In this document: piece by piece, positions 18,684 through 28,008 of the stretch
Layout of the letters: each line of letters opens with the position of its first letter
Numbering within the stretch: position 1 is the first letter of the stretch
From: Niabella yanshanensis
Lineage (GTDB): Bacteria; Bacteroidota; Bacteroidia; Chitinophagales; Chitinophagaceae
Direction of reading: 5' to 3'
Assembly (NCBI RefSeq): GCF_034424215.1
Contig: NZ_CP139960.1
Span: 5,084,001 to 5,148,000 of the forward strand
DNA: 64,000 nt
Made by a program: the position numbers and the translations under genes
The notes under the pieces: generated by a model
The model's database searches: none
What the model saw: the letters and a program-made list of their open reading frames with translations, nothing else
Told to the model about the DNA's origin: nothing

Positions 18684-18945
18684 CATATTCTTATCCAGTA
18701 AAAAAGGGTATTATAAGGTTGCCCGGGGAAACCCAGATGATTTTGAAGAATCGAGCTGTATAACAGCGATAAGATAACCTTGGTATCAGTTGAACGTATG
18801 AAATTGCGAGGGAAAACCAGACAGTTAATTAATCGTGCTTTAAGACTGGTTTTTATTAAATAACATGATCAGGCCGGATACAAGCCCAACGCATAACAAT
18901 CCTATAATTTTTCGCTAAAGATAAAGTTGCTGGCTGCTTCAGATG

Positions 18946-19713
18946 CTACAGAGATTTGATCCAGCTTAACACATAAGCTGCAACCTCTTCCCAGCCCGTT
19001 TCACCCGCAATAAAATGGCTCCGACCCTCAAAGTGTTTGTAGTTCACCCGGCTATTGGAGTCTTTATATTGCGCTGCAATTTTTTTAGTAAAAGAAGAAG
19101 CAAAAATGGTGTCTTTACTACCTCCGATAAACAATAAGGGAGCATGTGGTTTTGAAAAATCTACTGTAGCAAAAGAACTTAGTAAAGTGTCCCGGGCTAT
19201 TTTGCGACTTTCAGGAACTGCAGTGGCCTCATATAAAAGATCGCTTTCGGCTTTACTATAGTTATTGAAAAAATGGCGATGGTACCATTTTTTACTGCCC
19301 ATAAAGGCACTGTTTCCTTTAAACAGGTTGACCACAGGCCATACGGCTTTTACTGTTGCCCATGGCGCTAAAACATTTTTGGGAGGCGCACCATCAATAC
19401 TGATACCAGCTACCGCTTTATTCATTTCTACCAGTTTTTGTACAATCAGGCCGGCTAAAGAGTGACCGATAACAATAGGTTTTTCTGGCAAACTGTCTAT
19501 TAAGTTTGCTATATTATCTACTAGATCTGTAAAGCCGGTTTGAACCAGTTTGGGATGCATACTGCTTCTTAAATCAGCAGGCAAGCCCTCATGACCCGGA
19601 TTTGCTGGGGTATGTACTGTGTAACCCTGGGCTTCAAAATAGGCTTTCCAGTCGGCCCAGGTAGTATTGTTTACAAATAAACCATGGATCAGTACAATGT
19701 GCTTTGTGTTCAT
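18946..19713 (-). CDS. alpha/beta hydrolase
   Basis: A 255-residue alpha/beta hydrolase. The oxyanion segment is LIHGLFVN, the nucleophile elbow GHSLAG has Ser85, the acid is Asp in GGSKDTIF, and the His is in GRSHFI. There is no signal peptide, so it is cytoplasmic. The substrate is not evident. The Crp-type regulator gene ends 88 bases upstream on the same strand, so it may control or be co-transcribed with this gene. Confidence 0.88.
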   Translation of the reverse strand: MNTKHIVLIHGLFVNNTTWADWKAYFEAQGYTVHTPANPGHEGLPADLRSSMHPKLVQTGFTDLVDNIANLIDSLPEKPIVIGHSLAGLIVQKLVEMNKAVAGISIDGAPPKNVLAPWATVKAVWPVVNLFKGNSAFMGSKKWYHRHFFNNYSKAESDLLYEATAVPESRKIARDTLLSSFATVDFSKPHAPLLFIGGSKDTIFASSFTKKIAAQYKDSNSRVNYKHFEGRSHFIAGETGWEEVAAYVLSWIKSL

Positions 19714-19801
19714 AACTTGAATTTTTAGTTTTTTGAATGATTTGATAACACAAAGCTCGCTTGCTAAAATCCCAAAAACTTTAACCTGGGTTAAAATCGT
19801 A

Positions 19802-20389
19802 TTATTTACCTAAAATTCTTTTCCGGATGCGGCTGAGCGAGGGTCCCTGTATACCCAGGTAGGAGGAAATATGATACAATGGAATATTATTGAAGATATC
19901 CGGGTGGTTTTTGATAAGGTCCAGGTATCGTTGTTCGGGCGATTTAAAAAGAAAGCTTTCCGTGCGTTCCATAGAAATATTGAAAGCCTCCTGGGCCAGC
20001 AAGCGGCCAAATTTCTCCCAGGCATGTGATTGCTGGTAAAGCTTCTGTAAATCTAAAAAATGAATACATAAAACCTCGGCCTCCGTCATCGCCTGGGTGT
20101 GGTAATCACAGGGGATTTGTTGTATGAAGCTTTTAAAAGAAACTACAAATTGGTTGCCTGAGTAGAGAAAAACATTTTTATCCTCACCGGTTTTGCCATC
20201 AATTACATACGAGCGAAATACACCCTTCTTTATAAATCCCAGGTATTTGCAAACCGACTGGTGCTGATTATAAAAATCCCATTTTTTAAACGTTTCGTTT
20301 TTCCAGTAGGGCATTGATTTTTCAAATTCTTGTGCTGGTAAACCAGCGAATTGTTTGAAGGCGAATGCCAATAATTCAAAATCTGTCAT
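19802..20389 (-). CDS. Crp/Fnr-family transcriptional regulator
   Basis: A 195-residue cNMP-binding-domain regulator. The jelly-roll region includes LGFIKKGVFRSY, GEDKNVFLYSG and EAEVLCIHFLD; the C-terminus has the winged helix ending HISSYLGIQGPSLSRIRK, the recognition helix of this Bacteroidota subgroup. It lacks the full cAMP-contacting Arg/Ser set, as usual in the phylum, so its ligand is unknown. A longer frame begins with TTG at 20449, but ATG 20389 is preferred. It lies just upstream of the hydrolase. The 314 bases before it hold no gene. Confidence 0.87.
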   Translation of the reverse strand: MTDFELLAFAFKQFAGLPAQEFEKSMPYWKNETFKKWDFYNQHQSVCKYLGFIKKGVFRSYVIDGKTGEDKNVFLYSGNQFVVSFKSFIQQIPCDYHTQAMTEAEVLCIHFLDLQKLYQQSHAWEKFGRLLAQEAFNISMERTESFLFKSPEQRYLDLIKNHPDIFNNIPLYHISSYLGIQGPSLSRIRKRILGK

Positions 20390-20703
20390 AGCAAAAGTTT
20401 GGATGAGGCTTTTTTGTGTAAAGCTAAGCTGCTTTTTGTTAGGAGGCAATGGTAGCCGTTAATTTTAGATCGTGATTTTGGCAACACGAATAATTAATGA
20501 AGCAGGCGTTTTAACACCTTGCCGGACAAAGCCTGCAGCGAATTGTAAATGATTTTGTAATCTTCTGGGAGGAAAGATAAATTTGCCCGGTGATGTAGTA
20601 TATCCGGAAGAGTGTTGATTAATGGATTCTGTTTGCAAATAATCTGCGTAAATTTTCAGTAAAGATCTGCTTGAGCAGATTCAGCCGTTTAAGTTGTTAT
20701 TAA

Positions 20704-20949
20704 ATGATCTTCTTATATAAATTTCGATATCTGATTTATACAGTAGTAGGCCTGGCATTATCGTTTTCTATTGTTTTGTTTTTTACGATACAAGATATAG
20801 ATACGGTTATTTTTAAAATCGTTAAGTCCAATGCCCGCGCCAGCGGTTTTAGTGGGAGGATGCAGGTAGTTAAACGTAATGGAAAGGCAGATCGTAGTTA
20901 TATATTGCAACCAAAATTACCTTGTCGCCCAAACGGCGGCCACTCTTAA
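20704..20949 (+). CDS. doubtful small membrane protein, possibly decayed
   Basis: An 81-residue frame starting with ATG and a convincing membrane segment (residues about 10-29, LIYTVVGLALSFSIVLFF), but its second half looks like random translation. In another frame a 46-residue frame runs 20879-21019 with coding-like composition (VAQTAATLKLHIAGLQTQL). Together they suggest one gene broken by a frameshift, or two short real peptides. No family was recognised. Confidence 0.25.
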   Translation: MIFLYKFRYLIYTVVGLALSFSIVLFFTIQDIDTVIFKIVKSNARASGFSGRMQVVKRNGKADRSYILQPKLPCRPNGGHS

Positions 20950-21053
20950 GTTGCACATAGCAGGGTTGCAAACGCAGCTAAGTGCGCAGGGAATTAAGAG
21001 CGAGTTGGCTGTTCGATGATAAATGCCAAGTTATTTCGATTGTAGCAAAAGCG

Positions 21054-21090
21054 AAAAGAGGAATCTCCTCAACTAAGTGATCCCTCTTTT
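21054..21090. terminator. hairpin terminator downstream of the NmrA-type gene
   Basis: AAAAGAGGAATC (21054-21065) pairs with GATCCCTCTTTT (21079-21090) with one mismatch and a 13-base loop. T-rich bases flank both ends, so it could work on either strand; it is 69 bases past the end of the minus-strand gene. Confidence 0.7.
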
Positions 21091-21158
21091 ATAGATTAGT
21101 TATGTGACCGGAATCTGCATCCGGTCAACATTCTTTTAAAAATCAATATCTGTATTGA

Positions 21159-22037
21159 TTAGAAAGCAGTAGCATATTCTTTAGCAAAGTCTTCCAGTTT
21201 AATAACTCCTGTTACCGGTGCTGCTGTTTGCACAAAATCCTCCTGAATAGTACCATTTCTTAAACCTGATCCCATGGCAACATATAGGCCAGCAATTTCT
21301 TCCGGCACGCCTGCCTGTGTCATACCTTGTAATGCCTCTACATCGGTAAATGCTACCCAAGGTAGTTCTGGCTTGCCTATTGCAGCTCCGATTGTTGAAG
21401 CCACGTCTGCGGCCGGGCGATAGTCGCTTACTATATAACGCACTTGATTACCTGCGGCTGGTCGCTGTAATTCCTCAGCCGCCGCGGTTGCGATATCCAC
21501 CGGATGAACGAGAGGTATAGAAATGGTATCAGAGAAATTCGAGCCTATGATACCTGCATTTTTAATAAGTGGTACATCATTGTAATAGTTCGTGTAAAAA
21601 TAGCCTGCCCGCAGGAAGGTTACAGAAACGCCTTCGAGTTGGCTGTAGATCTGTTCTATATGGTACAGGCCCTCAATAGGGCCGGTGCCACTGGGTACAT
21701 CTGCTCCAATGCTGCTTAGCATCACTACTTTTTTAACACCGGAAGCGATAATGGCTGCTGCAAATGCTTTGCCTGCGTTGGTGGTGTTTTCAATGATATG
21801 GCTGCCGCCCAGGTTGGGAGGTGTCATGGCGAAAATGGCATCTGCTCCTGAAAAAGCTGTTGTAAGGAAATTGCTATTGCTCACCGAACCTATGGCAGCT
21901 TTTGCACCCAATGCTTCTATATCGGCTTTACGTTCAATATTGCTGCTAATAGCAGTTACATCATGTCCGGCACCGGTAAGTATGGGGATTAAGTTCTTGC
22001 CGATATTTCCTAAAGATCCTGTTACTGTAATTTTCAT
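21159..22037 (-). CDS. NmrA/atypical SDR NAD(P)-binding protein
   Basis: A 292-residue atypical short-chain dehydrogenase: N-terminal TGSLGNIGKNL (the GxxGxxG motif), VVMLSSIGAD, and an NmrA-like sugar-nucleotide or quinone-reductase fold. ATG 22037 begins exactly at the Rossmann strand; a longer frame to 22253 would read through the divergent gene and is rejected. The HxlR regulator is divergent, with shared control region 22038-22130, the common pairing for quinone or electrophile reductases. Confidence 0.88.
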   Translation of the reverse strand: MKITVTGSLGNIGKNLIPILTGAGHDVTAISSNIERKADIEALGAKAAIGSVSNSNFLTTAFSGADAIFAMTPPNLGGSHIIENTTNAGKAFAAAIIASGVKKVVMLSSIGADVPSGTGPIEGLYHIEQIYSQLEGVSVTFLRAGYFYTNYYNDVPLIKNAGIIGSNFSDTISIPLVHPVDIATAAAEELQRPAAGNQVRYIVSDYRPAADVASTIGAAIGKPELPWVAFTDVEALQGMTQAGVPEEIAGLYVAMGSGLRNGTIQEDFVQTAAPVTGVIKLEDFAKEYATAF

Positions 22038-22076
22038 CTGTCTATTTTTTATAATTAATTTTTTTGTTTGACAGGA

Positions 22077-22115
22077 CAAAGGTAGCTTTGTACTTACTTT
22101 TATACAAGTACTTAC
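22077..22115. promoter_or_regulatory. divergent promoters with HxlR operator candidate
   Basis: On the minus strand TACCTTTG (plus 22077-22084) is preceded by TTG (plus 22105-22107) at a 20-base gap, a full Bacteroidota promoter for the NmrA gene. On the plus strand TAGCTTTG (22083-22090) may serve HxlR. Within them GTACTTAC occurs at 22090-22097 and 22108-22115 as direct repeats, and GTACTT/AAGTAC (22090-22095 and 22106-22111) form an inverted pair. The placement between -33 and -7 fits repression of both genes. Confidence 0.7.
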
Positions 22116-22130
22116 CCTGAAGTATGTATC

Positions 22131-22493
22131 ATGACAGCAGTAAAGAAAACATCTACCATACAGGAGAATAAACAGATTGCACTGGATCTTTGTCCCGTAA
22201 CCTATGTTATGGAAAAGATAGGAGGTTACTGGAAGCCAATCATCCTTTACCATCTATCCAAACAGTCTAAACGATACAGTGAGGTGAAGCGGGCTATCCC
22301 AGCTATTACCGAGAAAGTACTCATACAGCACCTGAAGCAGCTGGAAGAAGACGGGCTGGTAATCAGGGAGTCGAAGCCGGTGGTGCCGCCTTTTGTTACT
22401 TATAGCCTGAGCACTTCGGGTAAGGGACTGATACCCGTAATCAATGCAATGGCCAAATGGGCGATTAAGGAAAGGACGGGAGCGTTTGTGTGA
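22131..22493 (+). CDS. HxlR-family transcriptional regulator
   Basis: A 120-residue winged-helix regulator with the HxlR hallmarks: LCPVTYVMEKIGGYWKP (Cys21 is the conserved redox-sensing cysteine) and the YSEVKRAIPAITEKVLIQHLKQLEEDGLV recognition region. By family it responds to quinones, aldehydes or disulfide stress through the Cys and controls the divergent reductase. The direct and inverted repeats upstream are its probable binding site. Confidence 0.92.
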   Translation: MTAVKKTSTIQENKQIALDLCPVTYVMEKIGGYWKPIILYHLSKQSKRYSEVKRAIPAITEKVLIQHLKQLEEDGLVIRESKPVVPPFVTYSLSTSGKGLIPVINAMAKWAIKERTGAFV

Positions 22494-22527
22494 AACAAAA
22501 AAGCGTGATAAGAAACTCTTATCACGC
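22492..22527 (-). terminator. rho-independent terminator of the polysaccharide locus
   Basis: GCGTGATAAGA (22503-22513) pairs perfectly with TCTTATCACGC (22517-22527), loop of three bases. On the minus strand the A-rich 22492-22502 becomes a U tract. It follows the stop of the last locus gene (22551) and can also serve the plus-strand HxlR gene less well. Confidence 0.88.
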
Positions 22528-22550
22528 CGCCTATTTAAAGACGAGATATC

Positions 22551-24848
22551 CTATTTAGTAGGCTTCGACGACATATAAAATACCAGCTCACCACCCGCTA
22601 TTAACTTACTATGATCGATGGCTGTTCCTTTTACCGGAATACCGTTAAAAGTAACTTTGGATACATATACGTTTTTATCCGATTGGTTCCGGGTATCTAC
22701 CGTTAGTGTATTGCCATTTTCCAAATGGATCACAGCTTTTTTAATTGCCGGGCTTCCCAACTGGTAGGTTTCGCTGCCGGGCGCAAAAGGGTAGAAGCCT
22801 AATGCAGTGAAAATATACCAGGCGCTCATTTGTCCGCAGTCATCATTGCCGCCTAACCCGTCAATAGCAGCTTTGTATTGCTTTTTAAGGATCATGCGCA
22901 CCCGTTCCTGTGTTTTCCAGGGCTGACTGGTAAAGTTATACAGGTAAGCTACATGGTGCGAAGGTTCGTTGCCATGTACATAATTACCGATAATCCCTTC
23001 CCGGGTAATGTCTTCTGTATGCGCAAAAAACTCGTCCGGTAAATGCATACTAAATAACGAGTCTAAATGCGGCAGGAATTTTTTATCACCACCCATCGCA
23101 TCGATCATACCTTTGGGGTCATGCGGAACAAATAAGCTGAAGTTCCAGGCATTGCCTTCAATAAAGCCCTGGCCATGGGTTGAGAGTATGTCAAATTCTT
23201 TTTTAAAGCTGCCGTTGCTGAGCTTAGGGCGCATGTAACCTATAGCTGCGTCATATACATTTTTCCAGTTTTGTGATCTTTTGATAAAGGCTTCATATAC
23301 ATCATTCCTGCCAAGTTTTTTTGCTGCCATGGCAATGCTCCAGTCGTCAAATGCATATTCGAGTGTAGTAGACACCGAGTTGCCCCGTTTATCATCAGGT
23401 ATATATCCAAGGCGTATATAGTCATCCAATCCGTCATAATATTTTACATTGGCCGTGGTAATGCAGGCTTCCAGCGCCTTGTTATAATCAAATCCTTTAA
23501 TGCCTTTAACGATGGCATCGGCTACTACAGGTACTGCATGATAGCCGCTCATACACCAATTTTCATTGGCATAATGACTCCATACGGGTAGCATTTTATG
23601 CGCGCTTTGTTGCTGGTGTGCTAACATGCTTTGGATCATATGGCTGTTACGTTGAGGCTGCACCAGGTTAAAGAAGGGGTGAAGTGTTCTGTAAGTATCC
23701 CAAAGAGAAAATGTAGTATAGTTAGTGAAGTTATTAGCCGTATGAATATTTTGGTCTAATCCTTTATATTGGCCATTCATATCGCTGTAAACAGTTGGCC
23801 CCAGGAAAGTATGATACATGGCTGTGTAAAAATTGGTCATGTCCTCTTTATTCAAAGCCTCTACCTGTATCTTATTCAGCTCCTGGTTCCATTGTTGCTG
23901 GCCTTTTACTTTGATGGCAGCGAAATCCCACGATGGTGTTTCTGTACGAAGATTTTCCAATGCGTTCGTTGTACTAACAGGGGATAGCGCAAATTTTATT
24001 TTTATTTTTTCGTCCTGCTCTGTTTTGAAATTAAAATAAGCCCGCAGGTTTTGCCCGATCATTTCCGGGAAATTCCGGGTTACGTTAAACCGGCGCCAGA
24101 AGCCCTGGTATACCTGTTTCTTAAATTGAGCATATCCGTAGCTTTGAACAGGCTTGGAGAAGGTCATGGCAAAATACACCGTACGTGTTTTAGCCCAGCC
24201 GTGCGTTTGTTTATAACCGGTGATCAACGTATCGTTTTCTATTCTGACGAAAGTCCAGGTATTTTTATCATCATAATTATAAATACCATGCATCAGGTCG
24301 AGGATAATATGCGCATCGTCTGATTTAGGAAAAGTATACTGGTGTACGCCGACGCGGGTGGTGGTAGTCATTTCGGCCAGTATATTATGATCGTCGAGTT
24401 TTACCTTGTAATAGTTAGGTTCAGCTATTTCGTTGCTATGGCTGAACCGGCTCCTGTAACCCGTCTCAGGCTTGTCCGCTGTCCCGGGGTTTAGCTGTAG
24501 TTGGCCGGTGGTGGGCATGATCAGGAAATCGCCCAGGTCTGAATGACCGGTGCCACTGAAATGGGTGTGGCTGAATCCAACAATGGTTGGATCATCATAC
24601 TGGTATCCCGCGCAGTATCGATAGGCGGTGCCTGTATACTTACCGTCGGGGCCCGCGTAGGGAATGGTGTCTGTATCGGGACTTAACTGTACGGCGCCAA
24701 ACGGTACGGTTGCGCCCGGATAGGTATGTCCCATTTTGGCAGTACCAATCAATGGATTCACGTATTGAGTCAGATTGTTGTTTTGTGCCTGTAATAGGCA
24801 ACCTGCAAAAAGGGAAGTTATAGATAGTGTAAGTGCTTTGTAGCTCAT
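22551..24848 (-). CDS. GH92 alpha-mannosidase (secreted)
   Basis: A 765-residue exported GH92 enzyme with signal peptide to about residue 21 (SLFAGCLLQAQ, where Cys17 could also be a lipid site). Family motifs: the start NPLIGTAKMGHTYPGATVPFG, the acid-bearing EGNAWNF with Glu564, HGNEPSHH from residue 625, and NDDCGQ at 668-673. GH92 enzymes are Ca2+-dependent inverting exo-alpha-mannosidases acting on N-glycans and mannans, usually alpha-1,2 or 1,3. Last gene of the locus, so furthest from the promoter. The second GH92 (25686) is clearly different from it in the acid-motif flank and length of loops. Confidence 0.95.
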   Translation of the reverse strand: MSYKALTLSITSLFAGCLLQAQNNNLTQYVNPLIGTAKMGHTYPGATVPFGAVQLSPDTDTIPYAGPDGKYTGTAYRYCAGYQYDDPTIVGFSHTHFSGTGHSDLGDFLIMPTTGQLQLNPGTADKPETGYRSRFSHSNEIAEPNYYKVKLDDHNILAEMTTTTRVGVHQYTFPKSDDAHIILDLMHGIYNYDDKNTWTFVRIENDTLITGYKQTHGWAKTRTVYFAMTFSKPVQSYGYAQFKKQVYQGFWRRFNVTRNFPEMIGQNLRAYFNFKTEQDEKIKIKFALSPVSTTNALENLRTETPSWDFAAIKVKGQQQWNQELNKIQVEALNKEDMTNFYTAMYHTFLGPTVYSDMNGQYKGLDQNIHTANNFTNYTTFSLWDTYRTLHPFFNLVQPQRNSHMIQSMLAHQQQSAHKMLPVWSHYANENWCMSGYHAVPVVADAIVKGIKGFDYNKALEACITTANVKYYDGLDDYIRLGYIPDDKRGNSVSTTLEYAFDDWSIAMAAKKLGRNDVYEAFIKRSQNWKNVYDAAIGYMRPKLSNGSFKKEFDILSTHGQGFIEGNAWNFSLFVPHDPKGMIDAMGGDKKFLPHLDSLFSMHLPDEFFAHTEDITREGIIGNYVHGNEPSHHVAYLYNFTSQPWKTQERVRMILKKQYKAAIDGLGGNDDCGQMSAWYIFTALGFYPFAPGSETYQLGSPAIKKAVIHLENGNTLTVDTRNQSDKNVYVSKVTFNGIPVKGTAIDHSKLIAGGELVFYMSSKPTK

Positions 24849-24888
24849 TATTGTTGATATCTGAATTTCTTATGTAGGCTCTTTAATT

Positions 24889-25602
24889 TTAGATGGCCGG
24901 ATTTTTTTTATAAAGATCCCAAAGTTCATCTACCGTTTTACCGGTTTCTTTAGCCCAGAAATCTTTGGTATAAGTTTTTGTCCGCATTGCATGATCCAGT
25001 TTCTGAACCAGCTTTTTATTATAATTCTTTTCAATCCATACAAAGAACCTCGCGGTAATCCTGTAAGCATTAGTGTAATGATGCTTATCCGTTAATGCAG
25101 GCAGGCTCCAGTTCGAAGCGTGATTGTTCACGCCCAGCTTGTAACGAACATAGTCTGCAACACCTTCTGTAACCCAGCCCGGCCCGGCCCATCCCGGATA
25201 GCTTTGTACAATATGCATTGCTTCATGTGTTACCACATCGAGGTCCTCGGGGTTTTTGATCATCCATTCAGGATTTACTTTAATTACACCACCTGAAGCT
25301 GCAGCCACTGCAGTATATTCAGGATCGATTACAAATGTAACCAACTTCCGGGTGTTCTTATTGTACAGTTTAGCTTCCTGCGGATATACTTTAAAAAAGG
25401 TTTCGATCATACGATCGCCCGTCTTCGGATCGAACTTTCCAGACTTATTAATAAAAACGATGGTGAACTTTTTTCTTTTGATCGTATCATTACTAATAGC
25501 ACTGGTGATGTCAACATCTTCCCAGGCTCTTTCCTGAGCATGTACATTATTGTTGGTAGCTATGAAGGCCAGTAATCCTATCCCTGCGATTATCTTTTTC
25601 AT
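24889..25602 (-). CDS. secreted BSP-family metallopeptidase-like protein
   Basis: A 237-residue protein with signal peptide to about residue 22. The rest is the basic secretory protein (BSP) domain: HEAMH at 126-130 followed by Glu146 in TEGVADYVRY, a zincin-like arrangement HExxH-x(15)-E. BSP proteins were described in plants as defence-related and are thought to be zinc peptidases, though no bacterial substrate is established. It lies between two GH92 genes of the locus, and a second BSP gene with an extra domain occurs at 29603. Confidence 0.85.
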   Translation of the reverse strand: MKKIIAGIGLLAFIATNNNVHAQERAWEDVDITSAISNDTIKRKKFTIVFINKSGKFDPKTGDRMIETFFKVYPQEAKLYNKNTRKLVTFVIDPEYTAVAAASGGVIKVNPEWMIKNPEDLDVVTHEAMHIVQSYPGWAGPGWVTEGVADYVRYKLGVNNHASNWSLPALTDKHHYTNAYRITARFFVWIEKNYNKKLVQKLDHAMRTKTYTKDFWAKETGKTVDELWDLYKKNPAI

Positions 25603-25685
25603 ATTTTATCAGAGTGTTTTTATGAATATCGTACCAATAGCCCGCTTAAACTGCTGCTATTATGATTTTGTTTAAAACGGTATTG

Positions 25686-27986
25686 TTATTTTGAATGTGG
25701 ATCGGTTGATAGTGAATAAGGAAAATCTGTATCGCTGGTTCCCCTGGTTTTGTTAGGCGTGTTGCTCATAGAGAAATCCAGTTTAGCGCCTTTCTGCAGA
25801 TCAAAATGACTGATCCAGTTTTTGGTGTAATTAGCGCCATTGAATTTCAGTGCATTTACATAGCGATTGTTCTTGTCGTTGTTACTGGAGGTAATGACAA
25901 CCTTTTTGCCATTTTCAAGCGTAACGGTTATTTTATCAAACAGGGGAGATCCCAGTACATATTGGTCTGTGGCCGGGCATACTGGATAAAAGCCCATAGC
26001 AGAAAATACATACCAGGCAGAAGTCTGGCCATTGTCTTCATCACCGCAATAGCCGTCAGGGGTAGCAAAGTAAAGTTTATCCATTACTTCACGGCTCCAG
26101 TACTGGGTTTTCCAGGGTTCGCCGGCATAGTTGTATAAATAGATCATGTGCTGAATGGGCTGATTGCCATGCGCATATTGCCCCATGTTCATGATCTGCA
26201 TTTCCCTGATCTCATGTATGACGCCGCCATAATAAGAGTCGTCGAAAGTAGGGGGCATAACGAAAACGGAGTCCAGCATTGTTACAAAGTCTTTTTTGCC
26301 ACCCATCAGTTGCAGCAGACCATTGATGTCGTGGAAAACGCTCCAGGAATAATGCCAGCTGTTACCTTCGGTAAATGCGTCACCCCACTTTTGCGGATTG
26401 AACGGCTTTTGAAACTGCCCGTCTTTATTTTTACCGCGCATTAGTTTATGCTCAGGATCAAACAGATTTTTGTAATTCAGACTACGTTTTTTATACAGTT
26501 CTATTTCTTCCTTGGGGCGGTTTAGCGCCTTTGCCAATTGGTAAATGGAAAAATCATCATAAGCATATTCTAAAGTACGGGCTGCATTTTCATTAATACC
26601 CACGTCGTAGGGCACATAGCCCAGTTCATTATAATATTGAACGCCTTTTCTTCCTACAGCGGTTATAGGGCCTTCATTGTTGGCGCCATGTTGCAGGGCT
26701 TTATAGAGCGTTTGTATATCGTAACCACGGCCTCCTTTGATATAGGCATCTGATACAACAGATGCTGAATTATTGCCGATCATAATATCGGCATAACCCG
26801 GGCTGCTCCATTCGGGAAGAAAGCCGCCTTCTTTATAATCGTTAATCAAACCCTCCTGCATTTCTTTGTTGATAGAGGGGAAGGCAAAGTTTAGAAAGGG
26901 GTAGAGTGCGCGGAATGTATCCCAGAAACCGGTACCGGCAAACATATAGCCAGGCAATACTTCACCGGTATAAGGGCTGTAATGCATTATTTTTCCTTTG
27001 GCATCAATTTCATATAGTTTGTTAGGGAAGAACACCATCCTGTATAAGCAGGAGTAGAAAGTACGCAATTGGTCTGTATTCTTGCTTTCGGCTTTAATAG
27101 TGCCCAGTGTTTTGTTCCATATATTACGACCTGCAGCTGCAACCTGGTCAAAGTTCCTGTTGCCGATTTCTTTCAGGTTGATTTCAGCCTGTTCGGGACT
27201 GATGAAAGAAGAAGCTACTTTAGCCTGTACTTTGTCGCCTCTTTTAGAAATGGAAAAGCCAACTATGGCTCCGCTGTTCTTTTGTTCCAGCAGTTTCAAA
27301 GATCCCCTCGTAATATCTTTGTCCACCCATGTGCCGGTGCTGGTAAAGGGCCGGTCGAACTGGATTACAAAATAGTTCTTAAAGTTCTTCAGCTTTCCGC
27401 GTGCATACTTGGTTGTATAGCCAATGATTTTATTTTGTGAAGGAATGATCTCTACATAAGACTCTTTGTCAAAAGCATCGATCACTACAAAGGCACTATC
27501 AGTTTTAGGGAAGGTAAAGCGAAAACAGGCGGCTCTTTCGGTAGGTGTGATCTCGGTTGTCACGTCGTGATCGGCCAGGTAAACACTGTAATAATAAGGC
27601 TTCGCAATTTCTGCTTTATGAGAAAACCAGCTGGCTCTTCCGTCCTGGTCTGCTACCGCTTTACCCGTAACAGGCATGATAGAAAACATACCATAATCAT
27701 TCATCCACGGGGAGGGCTGGTGGGTTTGCTTAAATCCTCTTATTTTATCAGAAGCATAAGTATACTGCCAGCCATTGCCATTGCTACCGGTTTGCGCTGT
27801 CCATAAATTCATGCCCCAGGGTAAACCTATAGCAGGGTAAGTATTGCCGTTGGAAAGGCTTCCCTTGGAATCCGTACCCATTAACGGGTTTACATAGTCT
27901 ACCAGTTCTGTTAGATGGCTATTGCTCTGTGCCGGCGCATATATAGACAACACGCAGGAGATAAGAGGTAGCAGGATTTTTTTCAT
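25686..27986 (-). CDS. GH92 alpha-mannosidase (secreted), second copy
   Basis: A 766-residue GH92 protein with signal peptide (MKKILLPLISCVLSIYAPAQ). Motifs: EGNSWHY with Glu540, HGNQPIQH from residue 606, and GDEDNGQ ending at Gln654. The DEDNGQ form differs from the NDDCGQ of the other GH92, which fits the known subgroups with different linkage preference (inference). A longer in-frame start at 28064 would overlap the GH29 gene, so ATG 27986 with its signal peptide is used; it starts 22 bases from the GH29 stop. Confidence 0.95.
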   Translation of the reverse strand: MKKILLPLISCVLSIYAPAQSNSHLTELVDYVNPLMGTDSKGSLSNGNTYPAIGLPWGMNLWTAQTGSNGNGWQYTYASDKIRGFKQTHQPSPWMNDYGMFSIMPVTGKAVADQDGRASWFSHKAEIAKPYYYSVYLADHDVTTEITPTERAACFRFTFPKTDSAFVVIDAFDKESYVEIIPSQNKIIGYTTKYARGKLKNFKNYFVIQFDRPFTSTGTWVDKDITRGSLKLLEQKNSGAIVGFSISKRGDKVQAKVASSFISPEQAEINLKEIGNRNFDQVAAAGRNIWNKTLGTIKAESKNTDQLRTFYSCLYRMVFFPNKLYEIDAKGKIMHYSPYTGEVLPGYMFAGTGFWDTFRALYPFLNFAFPSINKEMQEGLINDYKEGGFLPEWSSPGYADIMIGNNSASVVSDAYIKGGRGYDIQTLYKALQHGANNEGPITAVGRKGVQYYNELGYVPYDVGINENAARTLEYAYDDFSIYQLAKALNRPKEEIELYKKRSLNYKNLFDPEHKLMRGKNKDGQFQKPFNPQKWGDAFTEGNSWHYSWSVFHDINGLLQLMGGKKDFVTMLDSVFVMPPTFDDSYYGGVIHEIREMQIMNMGQYAHGNQPIQHMIYLYNYAGEPWKTQYWSREVMDKLYFATPDGYCGDEDNGQTSAWYVFSAMGFYPVCPATDQYVLGSPLFDKITVTLENGKKVVITSSNNDKNNRYVNALKFNGANYTKNWISHFDLQKGAKLDFSMSNTPNKTRGTSDTDFPYSLSTDPHSK

Positions 27987-28008
27987 TTTATTATTGATTT
28001 CTTGAAAA

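Noticed and set aside
18840-18915. A short minus-strand frame with a membrane-like stretch LLCVGLVSGLIML
   Set aside because: It is under 25 codons, has no ATG and no ribosome site, so cannot be supported as a gene.
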